Assembly: GCF_037991315.1 (NCBI RefSeq)
Contig: NZ_CP150300.1
Span: 992,001 to 1,056,000, forward strand
Reading direction: 5' to 3'
Origin: Paenibacillus sp. FSL H8-0079
Lineage (GTDB): Bacteria; Bacillota; Bacilli; Paenibacillales; Paenibacillaceae
Length of the DNA: 64,000 bases
Shown here: positions 26,895 to 37,415 of the stretch, in pieces
Layout: each line of letters opens with the position of its first letter
Position numbering within the stretch: position 1 is the first letter of the stretch
Made by a program: the position numbers and the translations under genes
The notes under the pieces: model-generated
The model's input: the letters and a program-made list of their open reading frames with translations, nothing else
What the model was told of the DNA's origin: nothing
Database searches by the model: none

Positions 26895-28892
26895 TTGTCC
26901 CGAAAAAATAGCAAATCGACCTGGTTCAACAAGATGCATAAGAACTTTAAAACGAAGCTGGTGGTGTCCTTTATTGCGTTCTTGGCCATTCCTTCGTTAA
27001 GTATTGGCGTTTTATCGTATAGCAGTGCGAAGGGTGAAGTGGAGAAACAAATTTTACATAGTGCGATGGAAAACGTGAACCTTGCCAGTGCAACCATTGA
27101 CCTTTCGATCAATGCCAAGCGCAATCACATTGAATACTCTGCGAGTACACTCGCAGAGGAATTACGTCAAGAAGATGCCGAGGTTCGGGTCGTGAATGAA
27201 TTGAAGGGATATGCTGCGCAGAACACCGATATTATCACCATAGGTGTGGGAACAGAAGCGGGTGTGTATCTGATGTCCTCCGATGCGGAGATGCCTGAAG
27301 ATTACGATCCGCGAACGAGACCATGGTATACGGAAGCGATGGGAAATCCGGAACAGGTAATTGTAACAGATCCTTATATTTCTGCCGAGACGAATGAGAT
27401 CACAATCACGATTGCCAAGGCACTGAATGACCAATCAGGTGTGGTCCAACTGGATCTCGATCTGTCAAATATCAGTACCTTGGTGAGCGGCATTAAAGTA
27501 GGAGAACAGGGTTATCTAATTCTGCTGGATGCTAGCGAAAAGTATATCTATCATCCGACGGTACAACCCGGTACAGATGCAACAGAAGATTTTTGGACAC
27601 AAGTGTATACGAATGAATCCGGCAACTTCAACTATACCTTTGATCAGGCTGATAAAGTCATGTATTATGCTACAAATGCATCCACAGGATGGAAGGTCGC
27701 TGGCACCATGTTTTCTTCTGAAGTAGAGGATGCGGCTGCACCTATCCTGAATCGAATGATCATCGTCATTGTGTCCTGCCTCGCCGTGGGTATTTTGATT
27801 ATCTGGCTGGTCATGCGATCTATCATTAAACCGATCCGTCAGTTAAAGGACCAGGCGATTCAGGTGAGCGAAGGGGATCTAACCCAAACGATTACTTCCA
27901 CAAGCCATGATGAAATTGGTGAACTAAGTGATGCTTTTGGCAAAATGCAGCACAATCTGCGTGTACTGATACAGAATGTGGAAAACAGCGCCAGTCAGGT
28001 GGTCATCTCATCGGATGAAATGACTCAGAGTGCGGAATCAACCAGTGCAGCCAGTGAACAGGTAGCGCGAGCCATTCAGGAAATTGCGAGTGGTGCGGAG
28101 AAGCAGACCCAAGGTATTGACCATAACCATCAGGCCATGAATGAAATCACGATCGGAATTACACGAATTGCCGAACGTTCCATACAAGTTGCTGATTTGG
28201 CGAAACATACAACCGTACAAGCGGAAGAAGGCGGCAACACCGTCAAGCAGACGGTGGGTCAGATGCACTCGATTCAAGAAACGGTAGCGCAGACGAATCA
28301 GATAATTCAGGCGTTATATGAACGATCACACCAGATTTCAACGATCACGGAGTTAATCGGAAGTATAGCTAAGCAGACAAACCTGCTCGCGCTGAATGCA
28401 TCCATTGAAGCTGCTCGTGCAGGTACGCATGGGAATGGATTCGCCGTTGTAGCAGCAGAGGTTCGGAAGCTGGCAGAGCAGTCTGGGCAGTCCGTAAGTG
28501 AAATTACCGTGCTGACTACGGCAGTACAGGAAGACATGGCTGCTTCCGTTCGCATGATGGAAAAAGTGACCACAGAGGTTGGAGAGGGCATGGAAATCTC
28601 CACAGAGGCGATTCGGAAGTTTGAACGTATTCTGGATAGTATGCGGGAAACGACACCTCAGATTGAAGAGATTGCAGCCACTTCTCAAGAGATCACAGCA
28701 GGTGTACAGGAGGTATCTGCTGTGTCCAATGAGCTGGCAGGCATTGCTTCAGGTAACGCAGCGGCCTCCGAAGAAGTGGCCGCTTCTTCGGAGGAGCAGT
28801 TGGCAGCAATGGAGCAGATTTCTGCCTCGGCTCGGGGCCTTTCTTCCATGGCTGAAGAGCTGCAACGCCTCATTAGACAGTTTAAATATTAA
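26895..28892 (+). CDS. methyl-accepting chemotaxis protein with dCache-like sensor
   Basis: The 665-aa receptor has a first membrane helix at about residues 20-42 and an extracellular double-Cache-like domain to about 290 ([36 protein letters not shown]). A second helix ([22 protein letters not shown]) and a HAMP domain ([23 protein letters not shown]) follow. The coiled-coil signalling domain has the conserved hairpin tip ([46 protein letters not shown]). It senses small ligands outside and controls CheA. The start is taken as TTG at 26895 with GGAAGAGG upstream; ATG at 26934 has no ribosome-binding site. Confidence 0.92.
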   Translation: MSRKNSKSTWFNKMHKNFKTKLVVSFIAFLAIPSLSIGVLSYSSAKGEVEKQILHSAMENVNLASATIDLSINAKRNHIEYSASTLAEELRQEDAEVRVVNELKGYAAQNTDIITIGVGTEAGVYLMSSDAEMPEDYDPRTRPWYTEAMGNPEQVIVTDPYISAETNEITITIAKALNDQSGVVQLDLDLSNISTLVSGIKVGEQGYLILLDASEKYIYHPTVQPGTDATEDFWTQVYTNESGNFNYTFDQADKVMYYATNASTGWKVAGTMFSSEVEDAAAPILNRMIIVIVSCLAVGILIIWLVMRSIIKPIRQLKDQAIQVSEGDLTQTITSTSHDEIGELSDAFGKMQHNLRVLIQNVENSASQVVISSDEMTQSAESTSAASEQVARAIQEIASGAEKQTQGIDHNHQAMNEITIGITRIAERSIQVADLAKHTTVQAEEGGNTVKQTVGQMHSIQETVAQTNQIIQALYERSHQISTITELIGSIAKQTNLLALNASIEAARAGTHGNGFAVVAAEVRKLAEQSGQSVSEITVLTTAVQEDMAASVRMMEKVTTEVGEGMEISTEAIRKFERILDSMRETTPQIEEIAATSQEITAGVQEVSAVSNELAGIASGNAAASEEVAASSEEQLAAMEQISASARGLSSMAEELQRLIRQFKY

Positions 28893-28969
28893 ACGGGTAT
28901 GCAGCAGTAGCAGAGAGTCTCACACAGGGACGGCATCACATCATGTTTCATCAGAGGGAGTGGATAACC

Positions 28970-29275
28970 ATGCAACTAGAACTCAGAGCCTTCTTACTGC
29001 TAATGGATGCGGTTATGATTACAGATGAGGATGGTGTGATTCTTGATGTGAATTCCGTTTATGTTACCAAAACGGGATTCTCACGGGAGCACACGGTAGG
29101 TCAGCCTGCCCGATTGTTAATGGATACCCACTGGAGAGGCAACCAGACCTGGTCTGGCGTTGCCAAACTGATGAAGGCTAATCAGGAAGTGTGGAATGCC
29201 CAAGTCACGATTACATCGGTACATTTGGATGATTCTCTCTTTTATATCAGCATATTTAATGATGAACTTTCATGA
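28970..29275 (+). CDS. single PAS-domain protein
   Basis: A 101-aa protein made of one PAS-like fold (LLLMDAVMITDEDGVILDVNSVYVTKTGFSREHTVGQPARLLMDTHWRGNQTW) with no output domain. The ATG at 28970 follows AGAGGGAG at 9-base spacing; an ATG at 28943 is less well placed. It stands between a chemoreceptor and a hybrid kinase that itself contains PAS domains. It could be a sensor subunit or a decayed piece of a larger signalling protein. Function unknown. Confidence 0.7.
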   Translation: MQLELRAFLLLMDAVMITDEDGVILDVNSVYVTKTGFSREHTVGQPARLLMDTHWRGNQTWSGVAKLMKANQEVWNAQVTITSVHLDDSLFYISIFNDELS

Positions 29276-29454
29276 GAAAAAAACGTTATCTAGCGATAAG
29301 TGTATGTTAGCTGAAAGGTTATGTTATTTTCAAAAAAATGGTCCATATCGTCGATTGAATAAGGGAGCCTGGCATACTATGATTTGTATACTGGGGAACT
29401 GCGATCGTGAATCCGGCAACATTCATTGAATGCATGAATTCCTGAATTCGTATT

Positions 29455-32400
29455 GTGGACGGTGACCATTTGCTACGCGATCTTGTATTAAATTTTACGC
29501 TGATTTTGATCTTTGTTTTCCTGATTCATCATTATCTGAACCAAACAAATGCTACGAGAACATCTTCCATCACGACTCGGATTATTATTGGCATTGCACT
29601 GAGCATGTTGGGTACAGCGTTATATTATTTCTCCATTGTACTAAGTGATGGGACCATGTTGAATTTCCGGGCAAGTGTGTATCTGCTCGCCGCTTATTTT
29701 GGTGGAAGTGGCTCCGCAATCGTTACTTTTGTATTCATGTGGATTTTTCGGATTAATATGGGGCGTAATCCCTTGTTGGAGAACTGGCAGTATGCGTTGA
29801 CAGAGTTGTTATTTGTTGTAGCCATATGTCTGATCTTCAAGTATGTCAGGGGATATATGCAGAAGTGGTTGTCCGGAGCGTTGCTGCTGATTACTGTGTA
29901 TGAGTTAATTGTGGTAAAGACATATTCGCCTTCTTTATCCATTTTGGGGATGATTCTGCTTTTTCAATGTATTTGCTTTTTGGCGATTGTACTATGCCTG
30001 TACTATCTGAACCAAAATCATCGATACAGGCGATTGGTCATTCAAAGGGATCGGGAAATGCTGGAGATGCTTCGTATGCAGCCCGGCTTTACGTTTAAAA
30101 TCCATAAACAGAACGGAAAATTCGAATATCTTTTACTTGAAGGAGAGATGCTCTCCCAGCTGGGCTTGGATATGAGTAGTCTGAAGCAAGATTACACATT
30201 GGGCACGTTGAACATTTTACCTCAGGAGAAGGTAGAGTTTCTGCGAAAGCAGTTTAACCGGGCATGGGAAGGGGAATCTTTTTTTTACGAGATTGAGCAT
30301 GAAGGTTATTATTCACTGGTGAAAGTTCGGCCTTTGCGAGAAGATGGTGTGGTGAAGTATGTCATGGGATATGGACTTGATATTACGGAGCACAGAGCAG
30401 TTAAACGAAGAATTCAAGAGAGTGAAGAGCGATATCGAACACTTGAGCGAGTGTCGGCAGACTGGTTTGTCGGTTTGGATAGCAACAGGTGTATTGTGTC
30501 GGTTAATCAGAAATTTCTGGATGTTCTCGGTCTCGACAGGCATGAAGTGATCGGACATCAGCTTGAAGAATTGTTGTTCATTGAGCAGTCGGAGAACTGG
30601 TTGTTCATTTTCCAAAAAGCCTTACACCACAATATAGTCCAGGAGACGGAACTGAGTTTTATTGTTGGAGAAGGTCATGAGCAGCATGTTCGGGTTCATC
30701 TATATCCGGATAAAGCGCTTAACTCAAGTGAGAAAATTAAGGCAGTTATTCATGATATTTCGGATCAGTATAAACGTGTTAAGGCCGACAAAGCCAGCCA
30801 GGCGAAAAGTGAGTTTCTTGCCTTCATGAGTCACGAGATTCGCACCCCACTGAGCGGCATTATCAGCTTTTCGTTGTTGCTTCAACGGACAGATCTATCC
30901 CCACAGCAATTGGATTATTTAAGTAAAATCAACGCGTCCTCCCAGAACATGCTTACCCTCTTGAATGATATTCTTGATTTTTCGAAAATTGAGGCAGGCA
31001 AGCTGACTTTGGAGAAGGTTTCTTTTTCACCAGAGGATGTATTCAAGCGTATGGCTGATCAGATCGGTGTGGCTATCGGGCACAAAGACATCGAAGTGAT
31101 CTTTACAACCGATTCCGATCTGCCGTTAACGGTGATTGGTGATCCGTTCCGACTTGAACAGGCGTTATTGAATCTGCTGAGTAATGCGATTAAATTTACG
31201 GAGTATGGATATGTAACATTGCGGGCAGAGGTGCTTTCATTAGAAGCGGAGCAAGTTCAGGTCCGTTTTGAGGTAGAGGATACGGGGATTGGCATCTCAC
31301 CTGAACAAATGGAACGGCTTTTTGTCCCGTTTACTCAAGCGGAACCTTCGACGTATCGAACATATGGTGGTTCTGGACTTGGGCTGGTGATCTGTTATCT
31401 TCTGGTGACCTCCTTGGGAGGAAACTTGCGTGTGGATAGTGTGCTGGGAGAGTACAGTCTGTTTTCATTTGACTTGATATTTGAACTTGCAGATACGGAA
31501 GAAGAGAGTTCCTTTCTGCAAACATTCCCTTTGCTCTATTGTGTGAATGATGTGGTTATCATTGAAGAGGATGAACGGATGGGCGAAAGTCTGAAGCAGA
31601 TGCTCTACTCATTCGGAATGAAGCCGACAGTGTATCCTTCCTTGAGCCATATGATAGAGAGCGATTGGTGTGTATCTCATGCAGATGGGGCAAGTTCCCT
31701 GTTAATGATGATGGATATGGATGCAGAGGACACCATCAACGGGTCGTCATGGGACAAATTCATGAAGCGATTGAATCGAACCAAATTTCAAATGGTGGGT
31801 TATACCCATGCCTTTAGTGATAATGCCTTGTGGAGTGAGGAGAGGTCCTTCCGCCCGGATATGATGATGATCAAACCGATTACACGTCTGGGGTTGTTCG
31901 AAGTGTTACTTGCACTTCAGGGTGAAGGGCCACTGGAGAACCATCGGAGGGTAGAAGGCGAAGAACCCTATTTGCTCAAATCCAAAGGGCATATTCTGAT
32001 CGCTGAGGACCAAGAAATCAATCAACTGGTTATTCGAGCGATGCTGGAACATATGGGATTCGAGGTGACGCTGGCAGACAGTGGCACAGAGGTTCTGAAG
32101 AAATTGGGCGAACAAACATGGGAACTGATTCTGATGGATATGTATATGCCCGAAATGAATGGAATGGATGCAACGCGACACATTCGCAAGATGAGGCAAT
32201 ATGATCGTACGCCCATTATCGCGCTAACAGCGAATAGTCTGCAAATAGATCATGAGACTTGCTTTGAGGTTGGCATGAATGCCATCCTGACGAAACCGAT
32301 TCATGAACAACAGATGACAGATACATTGGAAACATGGATTGATGTGAAAGGCATACGAGAGATCAGTGGAATTGATGCAGATAAGGCGATTAGGCAGATG

Positions 32401-32694
32401 GACGGCAAGCCGCATATTCTGCAATATGCGCTCACGAAATTCAGAATAGAATATGGCTCGTTTCAGAAAAAACTTACGATTCAGCTTCAGCAGCAGCAGA
32501 TTGCTGCTGTGATCCGCAACGTTCATTCACTCCGTGGCGTATCTGCCAATCTGCATGCAGTGGACCTGTTACGTCCGGTTCTTCAACTGGAATCGCTCTT
32601 GTCCCGTCCGTTATTCGAAGAAGAGGAATTGAATTTGGTATTGGAGAAGGTACAACAGGAGATTGATATTATTACCGGGTCTCTGCCATGGTGA
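29455..32694 (+). CDS. hybrid sensor histidine kinase (5TM sensor, PAS, HisKA, HATPase, two receiver-like domains, Hpt)
   Basis: 1079 aa. Residues 1-190 hold six to seven hydrophobic stretches resembling the LytS/YhcK 5TM sensor. Two PAS-type domains follow (about 203-315 and 326-440). Next come HisKA with MSHEIRTP (His460) and HATPase_c with [10 protein letters not shown] and [11 protein letters not shown] receiver-like domain at about 695-820 is degenerate (acidic residues kept, ordinary phosphoacceptor context lost). A good receiver with [11 protein letters not shown] (Asp895) and a C-terminal Hpt (VHSLRG, His1024) complete an internal phosphorelay. The output partner is not fused. The start is uncertain: GTG at 29455 has no clear ribosome-binding site. 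It converges with the OmpR-type regulator, 25 bp away. Confidence 0.88.
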   Translation: MDGDHLLRDLVLNFTLILIFVFLIHHYLNQTNATRTSSITTRIIIGIALSMLGTALYYFSIVLSDGTMLNFRASVYLLAAYFGGSGSAIVTFVFMWIFRINMGRNPLLENWQYALTELLFVVAICLIFKYVRGYMQKWLSGALLLITVYELIVVKTYSPSLSILGMILLFQCICFLAIVLCLYYLNQNHRYRRLVIQRDREMLEMLRMQPGFTFKIHKQNGKFEYLLLEGEMLSQLGLDMSSLKQDYTLGTLNILPQEKVEFLRKQFNRAWEGESFFYEIEHEGYYSLVKVRPLREDGVVKYVMGYGLDITEHRAVKRRIQESEERYRTLERVSADWFVGLDSNRCIVSVNQKFLDVLGLDRHEVIGHQLEELLFIEQSENWLFIFQKALHHNIVQETELSFIVGEGHEQHVRVHLYPDKALNSSEKIKAVIHDISDQYKRVKADKASQAKSEFLAFMSHEIRTPLSGIISFSLLLQRTDLSPQQLDYLSKINASSQNMLTLLNDILDFSKIEAGKLTLEKVSFSPEDVFKRMADQIGVAIGHKDIEVIFTTDSDLPLTVIGDPFRLEQALLNLLSNAIKFTEYGYVTLRAEVLSLEAEQVQVRFEVEDTGIGISPEQMERLFVPFTQAEPSTYRTYGGSGLGLVICYLLVTSLGGNLRVDSVLGEYSLFSFDLIFELADTEEESSFLQTFPLLYCVNDVVIIEEDERMGESLKQMLYSFGMKPTVYPSLSHMIESDWCVSHADGASSLLMMMDMDAEDTINGSSWDKFMKRLNRTKFQMVGYTHAFSDNALWSEERSFRPDMMMIKPITRLGLFEVLLALQGEGPLENHRRVEGEEPYLLKSKGHILIAEDQEINQLVIRAMLEHMGFEVTLADSGTEVLKKLGEQTWELILMDMYMPEMNGMDATRHIRKMRQYDRTPIIALTANSLQIDHETCFEVGMNAILTKPIHEQQMTDTLETWIDVKGIREISGIDADKAIRQMDGKPHILQYALTKFRIEYGSFQKKLTIQLQQQQIAAVIRNVHSLRGVSANLHAVDLLRPVLQLESLLSRPLFEEEELNLVLEKVQQEIDIITGSLPW

Positions 32695-32719
32695 ACGAGC
32701 TGAATGAAGCTGTGTTGTG

Positions 32720-33394
32720 TTAAGGTGTGAACTTATATCCGACCCCCCAGATGGTTTGAATAAATTGGGGGTTTTTCGGGTTGTCCTCAATTTTTTTGCG
32801 AAGCTTGGTAATGTGTACATCTATGGTGCGATCATTAATGTAGGCATCAATACCACGAATGGCTTCAATTAGGGCATAACGACTGTAGACTTTGCCGGGA
32901 TTGAGGACAAACAGCTTCATGATCTCAAATTCCGAAAACGTCATTTCGACTCGCTGGTTATCCAATAGTACGGTCCTTCGGGCCAGGTCCAGAGATATTC
33001 CGGTTTCCTGTTCAGTAACAATAGGGTTGTTCAATATGGAGTAGCGACGTAATACAGCCTCAATACGTGCCTTCAGTTCCTGCATGCTGAAAGGTTTGCA
33101 TACATAGTCATCAGCCCCATCGGTTAACGATCGAATCCGCTCCGCCACTTCGGTTAACGAAGAGATGACGATGATGGGGATGGCCGTATGTTGGCGCATG
33201 AGAGAACAAGGATTCTTATCTCCGGAATCAGGGAGCATCAAGTCAAGAAGCAGGATATCAGGCCGCGCTTGAAGCTGTAGAAGACCATCTCTTGCGTTAT
33301 CGACACGGATAACATCATACCCTTCACCTTGTAAATACAGGGATAATGTATCACCTAACATGTTGTCGTCCTCTATGATAAGCACTTTGGTCAT
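32720..33394 (-). CDS. OmpR/PhoB-family response regulator
   Basis: The 224-aa protein has an N-terminal receiver (VLIIEDDNMLGDTLSLYL, phosphoacceptor in LLLDLMLPDSGD, conserved Lys in VCKPFS). The C-terminal winged helix is typical (MTFSEFEIMKLFVLNPGKVYSRYALIEAIRG, RTIDVHITKLRKKIEDNPKNPQFIQTIWGVGYKF). The ATG at 33394 has AAAGGA upstream and begins at the receiver; the longer frame from 33415 lacks support. It is convergent with the hybrid kinase, which makes that kinase a candidate partner, though the kinase Hpt could serve another regulator. Confidence 0.9.
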   Translation of the reverse strand: MTKVLIIEDDNMLGDTLSLYLQGEGYDVIRVDNARDGLLQLQARPDILLLDLMLPDSGDKNPCSLMRQHTAIPIIVISSLTEVAERIRSLTDGADDYVCKPFSMQELKARIEAVLRRYSILNNPIVTEQETGISLDLARRTVLLDNQRVEMTFSEFEIMKLFVLNPGKVYSRYALIEAIRGIDAYINDRTIDVHITKLRKKIEDNPKNPQFIQTIWGVGYKFTP

Positions 33395-33455
33395 GATATT
33401 CCTTTCTGAATCCACTTCGTGTAGAAGAACTAAGATCCATGGGTTAGCTTAATAT

Positions 33456-33480
33456 CCCTGATAATGTATACCCTGATAAT
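33456..33480 (-). promoter_or_regulatory. direct repeat upstream of the response regulator
   Basis: Two exact copies of ATTATCAGGG (minus strand) lie 15 bp apart start to start, about 60-85 bp ahead of the regulator ATG. OmpR-type regulators bind tandem direct repeats, so an autoregulatory site is plausible. There is no independent support. Confidence 0.4.
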
Positions 33481-33563
33481 TAGAACATGCAACAGGAGGA
33501 GGTCAAGATTCCAACATGACTCGCCAAGAAGGTGGAGGCTCCGATTCATTAATTGCCAAGATA

Positions 33564-34409
33564 TCAGTTAGCTTCACGCTCGATCAGGCGCATGAGTTTG
33601 CGCTCGGTAGCGGTGTCTGGTGCCGGCGTGTATACACTGCATCGCAGATCGGAGCTGCCTTGAACCTGCAACGAAGTCAGATCAAACAACATTTTGCCTG
33701 CTTTGGAATGTCTGAATTCGATTAACACATCCGGGGCACTGCTGACACTGCTTTGTTTCCAGAGGGTATGAAAATCGGGATGTCTGTTCATCATGTCATC
33801 CAGAAATAAATTATACCATTCATCATCGACATACTGACCATAATAAGCACGAAAAATCGCCAGAAATCCGCTAACAAAATCCTCCCAGTTCACCGCGAGC
33901 CTGCGAAATTCCTTTCGATCAAATAACAGACTGATCATATTCCGCTGTTCGGGGGGAATCTGTTCAAAATCCATAAAAACATGACGGGCTGCATCATTCC
34001 AGCCTACAATGTAACAACGCCGATCCGAGATCACGGTAGGACAGTGGTGAAGCTCTTGCAAGATTTTCTGCAGGGAAGGGTGAAGTTGAACAGGTTCTTC
34101 TTCCAGCGTGGGCAGCTCCGAGTGATGTTCCATAGCGAGCGAAAACAGATATTTTCGTTCATCCGCAGTAAGCCTTAGTGCTGAAGCAATGTTGTCCAAT
34201 ACGGAATGAGATACCTGAATATCCCGACCTTGCTCAAGCCAGGTATACCACGTTGTACTTACTCCTGCCAGTTGGGAGACTTCTTCTCTCCTCAGCCCAG
34301 GCGTTCTGCGCCGACTTCCGGTGGGTAAACCGACCGATTCGGGTGAAATTTTGGAACGCTGTGTTTTCAGAAAAGTGGACAGGGCTTGTAGCCTGACATC
34401 GTAGTTCAA
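33564..34409 (-). CDS. helix-turn-helix regulator with MmyB-like ligand-binding domain
   Basis: The 281-aa protein has an XRE-type helix-turn-helix (RRRTPGLRREEVSQLAGVSTTWYTWLEQGRDIQVSHSVLDNIASALRLTADERKYLFSLA). The MmyB/MltR-type sensor follows (PTVISDRRCYIVGWNDAARHVFMDF through RCSVYTPAPDTATERKLMRLI). In actinobacterial MmyB this domain binds a fatty acid, which is interesting beside a fatty-acid synthase gene. The TTG at 34409 is chosen: AAGGTGAT precedes it, and upstream ATG 34445 would overlap the -10 box. It is divergent from fabF. Confidence 0.82.
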   Translation of the reverse strand: MNYDVRLQALSTFLKTQRSKISPESVGLPTGSRRRTPGLRREEVSQLAGVSTTWYTWLEQGRDIQVSHSVLDNIASALRLTADERKYLFSLAMEHHSELPTLEEEPVQLHPSLQKILQELHHCPTVISDRRCYIVGWNDAARHVFMDFEQIPPEQRNMISLLFDRKEFRRLAVNWEDFVSGFLAIFRAYYGQYVDDEWYNLFLDDMMNRHPDFHTLWKQSSVSSAPDVLIEFRHSKAGKMLFDLTSLQVQGSSDLRCSVYTPAPDTATERKLMRLIEREAN

Positions 34410-34443
34410 TCCATCACCTTCGATCCTCGTTATCATGGTAGTC

Positions 34444-34472
34444 ATTATACTATTATAATTGACAACTTGTAA
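34444..34472 (-). promoter_or_regulatory. promoter of the MmyB-like regulator with small palindrome
   Basis: On the minus strand TTACAA (34467-34472) and TATAAT (34444-34449) are 17 bp apart. A small dyad ACAA-C-TTGT (34462-34470) overlaps the -35 region and lies in the divergent interval with fabF. It could be an operator for the regulator. Confidence 0.5.
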
Positions 34473-34547
34473 TAGGATATTCGAAAGTGCACTATTAGTG
34501 GCAGAGCGTAAGAGTAAGGTAGACAACAGCGCTGAAGGAGGATGGAC

Positions 34548-35786
34548 ATGGAACGAGTCGTGATTACAGGAATGGGAGTCATCTCTCCTTTGGGAAATGA
34601 TGTAGATACATTCTGGAATGGATTAATTGAGGGTAGATCCGGGGTATCGCCTATAGAGCATTTTGATACAGCTTTGTACAAAACCAGAATCGCTGGCGTG
34701 GTCCGTGACTTTGATGGTGAAGAGCGTTTTGGACGCAAGGAAGCAAGGCGCATGGACCGATTCGTTCAATTTGCTGTTGCTGCTGCGGATCAGGCTGTAT
34801 CGCAATCGGGTCTCGTGATGGAGGAACTGGATCGCGAACGCGTAGGTGTATATATTGGTTCAGGCATAGGCGGCATCCAGACATTGATGGAACAAGGCAA
34901 GGTCCTGTCCGATCGGGGACCTGCGCGAGTTAGCCCAACACTGGTACCGATGATGATCTCCAATATGGCTGCGGCTATGGTCAGTATGAGATTTGGTTGC
35001 TGGGGGCCGACATTATCGCCAGTAACGGCTTGTTCCATTGGCAATACAGCCATTGGAGAGGCTTTCCGGCTTATCCGACATGGTGGAGCCGATGTCATTA
35101 TTGCTGGAGGAACAGAAGCAGCTGTAACCGAAGTGTCGCTGGCAAGCTTCGGTAATGCGACAGCGTTGTCTACACGAAATGAAGCGTTCCAAGCAGCCAG
35201 CCGTCCATTTGATGCAGGGAGAGACGGTTTTGTCATGGCGGAGGGCGCCGGAATTCTGGTCGTGGAATCACTGTCTCATGCTCTGGCAAGAGGGGCGAAT
35301 ATTCTTGCCGAAGTGATTGGATATGGTGCCAGTTCAGATGCGTATCATATGGTAGCTACCCATCCGGAAGGGCGGGGTGCATATCTGGCGATGAAAGCAT
35401 CACTGAAAGAGGCTCAGATTGGACCTGAAGACATTGATGTGATTAACGCTCATGCCACCAGTACGGAGGCGGGTGATCTGTCTGAGACGAGAGCCATTAA
35501 ACAACTTTTCGGAACAGCTGCCTATGACATTCCGATTACGGCGAATAAATCCATGACGGGGCATATGCTTGGTGCAGCAGGTGGTGCGGAGGCGATCTCA
35601 CTTATTCAAAGTCTGCGGCATGGCATCATTCCTCCAACTATTAATCAAGAGCAGAAGGACCCCGAATGTGATCTGGATTACGTACCCAACGAGGCAAGAG
35701 AAGCAGAGCTGCGGATTGGGATGTCTAATTCCTTTGGCTTCGGTGGACATAATGCCGTTATTGTTCTTCAAAAATACCCATCTTAA
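34548..35786 (+). CDS. fabF: beta-ketoacyl-ACP synthase II (FabF-like)
   Basis: The 412-aa protein has the complete Cys-His-His triad of elongating ketosynthases. Cys162 is in TACSIGN, His302 in INAHATSTEAGD and His339 in NKSMTGHMLGAAGG; spacing matches E. coli FabF (163/303/340). It condenses malonyl-ACP with acyl-ACP. The start MERVVITGMG at 34548 has AAGGAGG six bases upstream; the ATG at 34542 abuts that site and is rejected. It is isolated from other fab genes, so it may be a second, specialised copy. It is divergent from an MmyB-like regulator that probably controls it. Confidence 0.92.
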   Translation: MERVVITGMGVISPLGNDVDTFWNGLIEGRSGVSPIEHFDTALYKTRIAGVVRDFDGEERFGRKEARRMDRFVQFAVAAADQAVSQSGLVMEELDRERVGVYIGSGIGGIQTLMEQGKVLSDRGPARVSPTLVPMMISNMAAAMVSMRFGCWGPTLSPVTACSIGNTAIGEAFRLIRHGGADVIIAGGTEAAVTEVSLASFGNATALSTRNEAFQAASRPFDAGRDGFVMAEGAGILVVESLSHALARGANILAEVIGYGASSDAYHMVATHPEGRGAYLAMKASLKEAQIGPEDIDVINAHATSTEAGDLSETRAIKQLFGTAAYDIPITANKSMTGHMLGAAGGAEAISLIQSLRHGIIPPTINQEQKDPECDLDYVPNEAREAELRIGMSNSFGFGGHNAVIVLQKYPS

Positions 35787-35810
35787 GCCAAAAAACAGCC
35801 TTAAGTAGAA

Positions 35811-35844
35811 AGAACAGCGTAGCCCCATAGGGCTGCGCTGTTCT
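35811..35844. terminator. hairpin between convergent fabF and narK
   Basis: AGAACAGCGTAGCCC pairs with GGGCTGCGCTGTTCT over almost 15 bp around a 4-base loop. Neither side has a long U tract, but the placement between two convergent stop codons fits a shared terminator. Confidence 0.65.
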
Positions 35845-35908
35845 AGGGTTAATCCAGGGTCATCTACAACCACCGCACCATTGGTTAACGGCCGAGTGGT
35901 TGTACGCC

Positions 35909-37141
35909 TCAGGAAGAGAGGGATGTCGAGTCGGCCATGCCTTTGTTGCCTCGGCTCAGCCAGCTTACACGCCAGCGGGATTGCATGAAGAGAACGAGGA
36001 TTAGGGAAGCTGCTGCAATCAGGCTAAGAATGACAAAGCCTGGCGTATAGGATTGATAGCTGCTATACAGTTGACCGAGAATCAGTGGCAGTGCATATCC
36101 GCCCAATCCGCCTGCGGCACCTACAATACCTGTCATCAGACCAATCTCGTTACCGAAGCGTTGGGGAACCAGTTGGAACACCGAGCCATTTCCGGCGCCC
36201 AGACACATCATGCCGAGGAATAACATGACTACCACAACAGGAAGTGGTGGCATGAAGGATACACCGATCAACATGATACAGGCTCCTGTGTACAGGAAGG
36301 TCAGCATACGGGTTCCACCAATTTTGTCCGCCAGGTATCCCCCAACAGGCCGGAAGAAACTACCTGCGATTACACAGAAGGTGGTAATGTCTGCGGCACG
36401 AACAGGAGAGAGTCCATACTGGGTGTTGAAGAAGATGGTGAGATAGTTACATAATCCAACGAAACCACCAAAGGTTACACAATAGAAGGCACAGAATACC
36501 CAAGCATCTTTTTGTTTAAGCAGACTTCCGTATTGCGACAATTTCTTGGGTTCAGGCCGGTTAGGGCTATTCTTGGCAAAGATAGAAAAGAGAATGAATA
36601 CGATAACGATCGGTATAATAGCAAGTCCGAATACAACTTCCCAGCTGCCAAAATGCGTAGCCAAGCGATTGGCAAACAACGTTGCGAGTACGGTTCCGCT
36701 GTTACCTGCCCCGGCAATACCCATGGCCAGACCCTGATGCTCTTTGCCATACCATTGGCCTGCGAGAGGTAGCGCAGCAGCAAAGGAGGCGCCTGCGACA
36801 CCCAGCAAGAGTGCCACCACGTACAGTTGGCTTAAAGAGTCGACCCATAGCCAGCCGAGTAATAAAGGAACAAGAGTGACGAGCATCCCGATCTGTGCGG
36901 TCAGTTTCGGACCAATATAATCAGACATGAAGCCAAGCACAAGGCGCAGGATGGAGCCGCCGAGAATAGGCAATGCGACCAGATTGGCCTTTTCCAGCGG
37001 TGTCATCGGATAATCCAATGCAATGACAACTGCGAGTGGACCAAGCATCCCCCATATCATAAAACTGATGTCAAAATACATAAACGCCCCGAAGAGGGTG
37101 GGCTTATGCCCGCTTTTCCAAAAACTTTTGCTCTCCATCAT
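35909..37141 (-). CDS. narK: nitrate/nitrite transporter, NarK/NasA type (MFS)
   Basis: The 410-aa protein has about 12 membrane segments and the nitrate-porter glycine signatures: GIAGAGNSGTVLATLF in the fifth-helix region and GAGNGSVFQLVP in the eleventh. It imports nitrate and/or exchanges nitrite. The start is an ATG-ATG pair with GAGGAG upstream. It is divergent from nasB-nasC and led by an antitermination-type leader, so it is the likely uptake step of the assimilatory pathway. Confidence 0.92.
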   Translation of the reverse strand: MMESKSFWKSGHKPTLFGAFMYFDISFMIWGMLGPLAVVIALDYPMTPLEKANLVALPILGGSILRLVLGFMSDYIGPKLTAQIGMLVTLVPLLLGWLWVDSLSQLYVVALLLGVAGASFAAALPLAGQWYGKEHQGLAMGIAGAGNSGTVLATLFANRLATHFGSWEVVFGLAIIPIVIVFILFSIFAKNSPNRPEPKKLSQYGSLLKQKDAWVFCAFYCVTFGGFVGLCNYLTIFFNTQYGLSPVRAADITTFCVIAGSFFRPVGGYLADKIGGTRMLTFLYTGACIMLIGVSFMPPLPVVVVMLFLGMMCLGAGNGSVFQLVPQRFGNEIGLMTGIVGAAGGLGGYALPLILGQLYSSYQSYTPGFVILSLIAAASLILVLFMQSRWRVSWLSRGNKGMADSTSLSS

Positions 37142-37201
37142 CCATCATCGCTCCTCATCCAATTGAGATCTTCGTAATTTGTCTATGTGCTTGTGGAGGC
37201 A

Positions 37202-37310
37202 GAAAAAGGCCGCAATTCGTCCAGATAAGAACGATTTGCGGCCCCGTTGCCGACAGGCGGTACACGTCATTGTGTTCCCGCATCTGAGTTGATCACAGCA
37301 CTGTGATTTT
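37202..37310 (-). promoter_or_regulatory. narK leader: ANTAR-type two-hairpin antiterminator element and terminator
   Basis: Minus strand, in order. Hairpin P1 at 37281-37257 has stem ACAC/GTGT closing hexaloop AATGAC. Hairpin P2 at 37252-37239 has stem CGGC/GCCG closing hexaloop AACGGG. A strong terminator follows at 37243-37202 (GGCCGCAAATCG pairing with CGAATTGCGGCC, then TTTTT). Both hexaloops have A at position 1 and G at position 4, the ANTAR-protein recognition rule. The P2 3' arm overlaps the terminator 5' arm, so the two are mutually exclusive. A separate dyad ATCACAG-TG-CTGTGAT lies at the RNA 5' end (37292-37307). Confidence 0.8.
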
Positions 37311-37317
37311 GATTCAA

Positions 37318-37347
37318 ATTATAATCAAGTGAAAATAGATATGTCAA
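37318..37347 (-). promoter_or_regulatory. sigma-A promoter of narK
   Basis: On the minus strand TTGACA (37347-37342) and TATAAT (37323-37318) are separated by 18 bp. Transcription would start near 37311, giving a leader of about 170 nt that contains the antiterminator element. Confidence 0.75.
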
Positions 37348-37415
37348 CAAAATTTACACGTAATTTTAAATAATTCATTTTTTAATCGCATTTCATATTT
37401 ATGATGTTAATTTAG

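Noticed and set aside
33516..33725. Plus-strand frame with GGAGGAGG upstream
   Set aside because: The spacing is long, most of it is antisense to the MmyB-like regulator, and the product is not recognisable.
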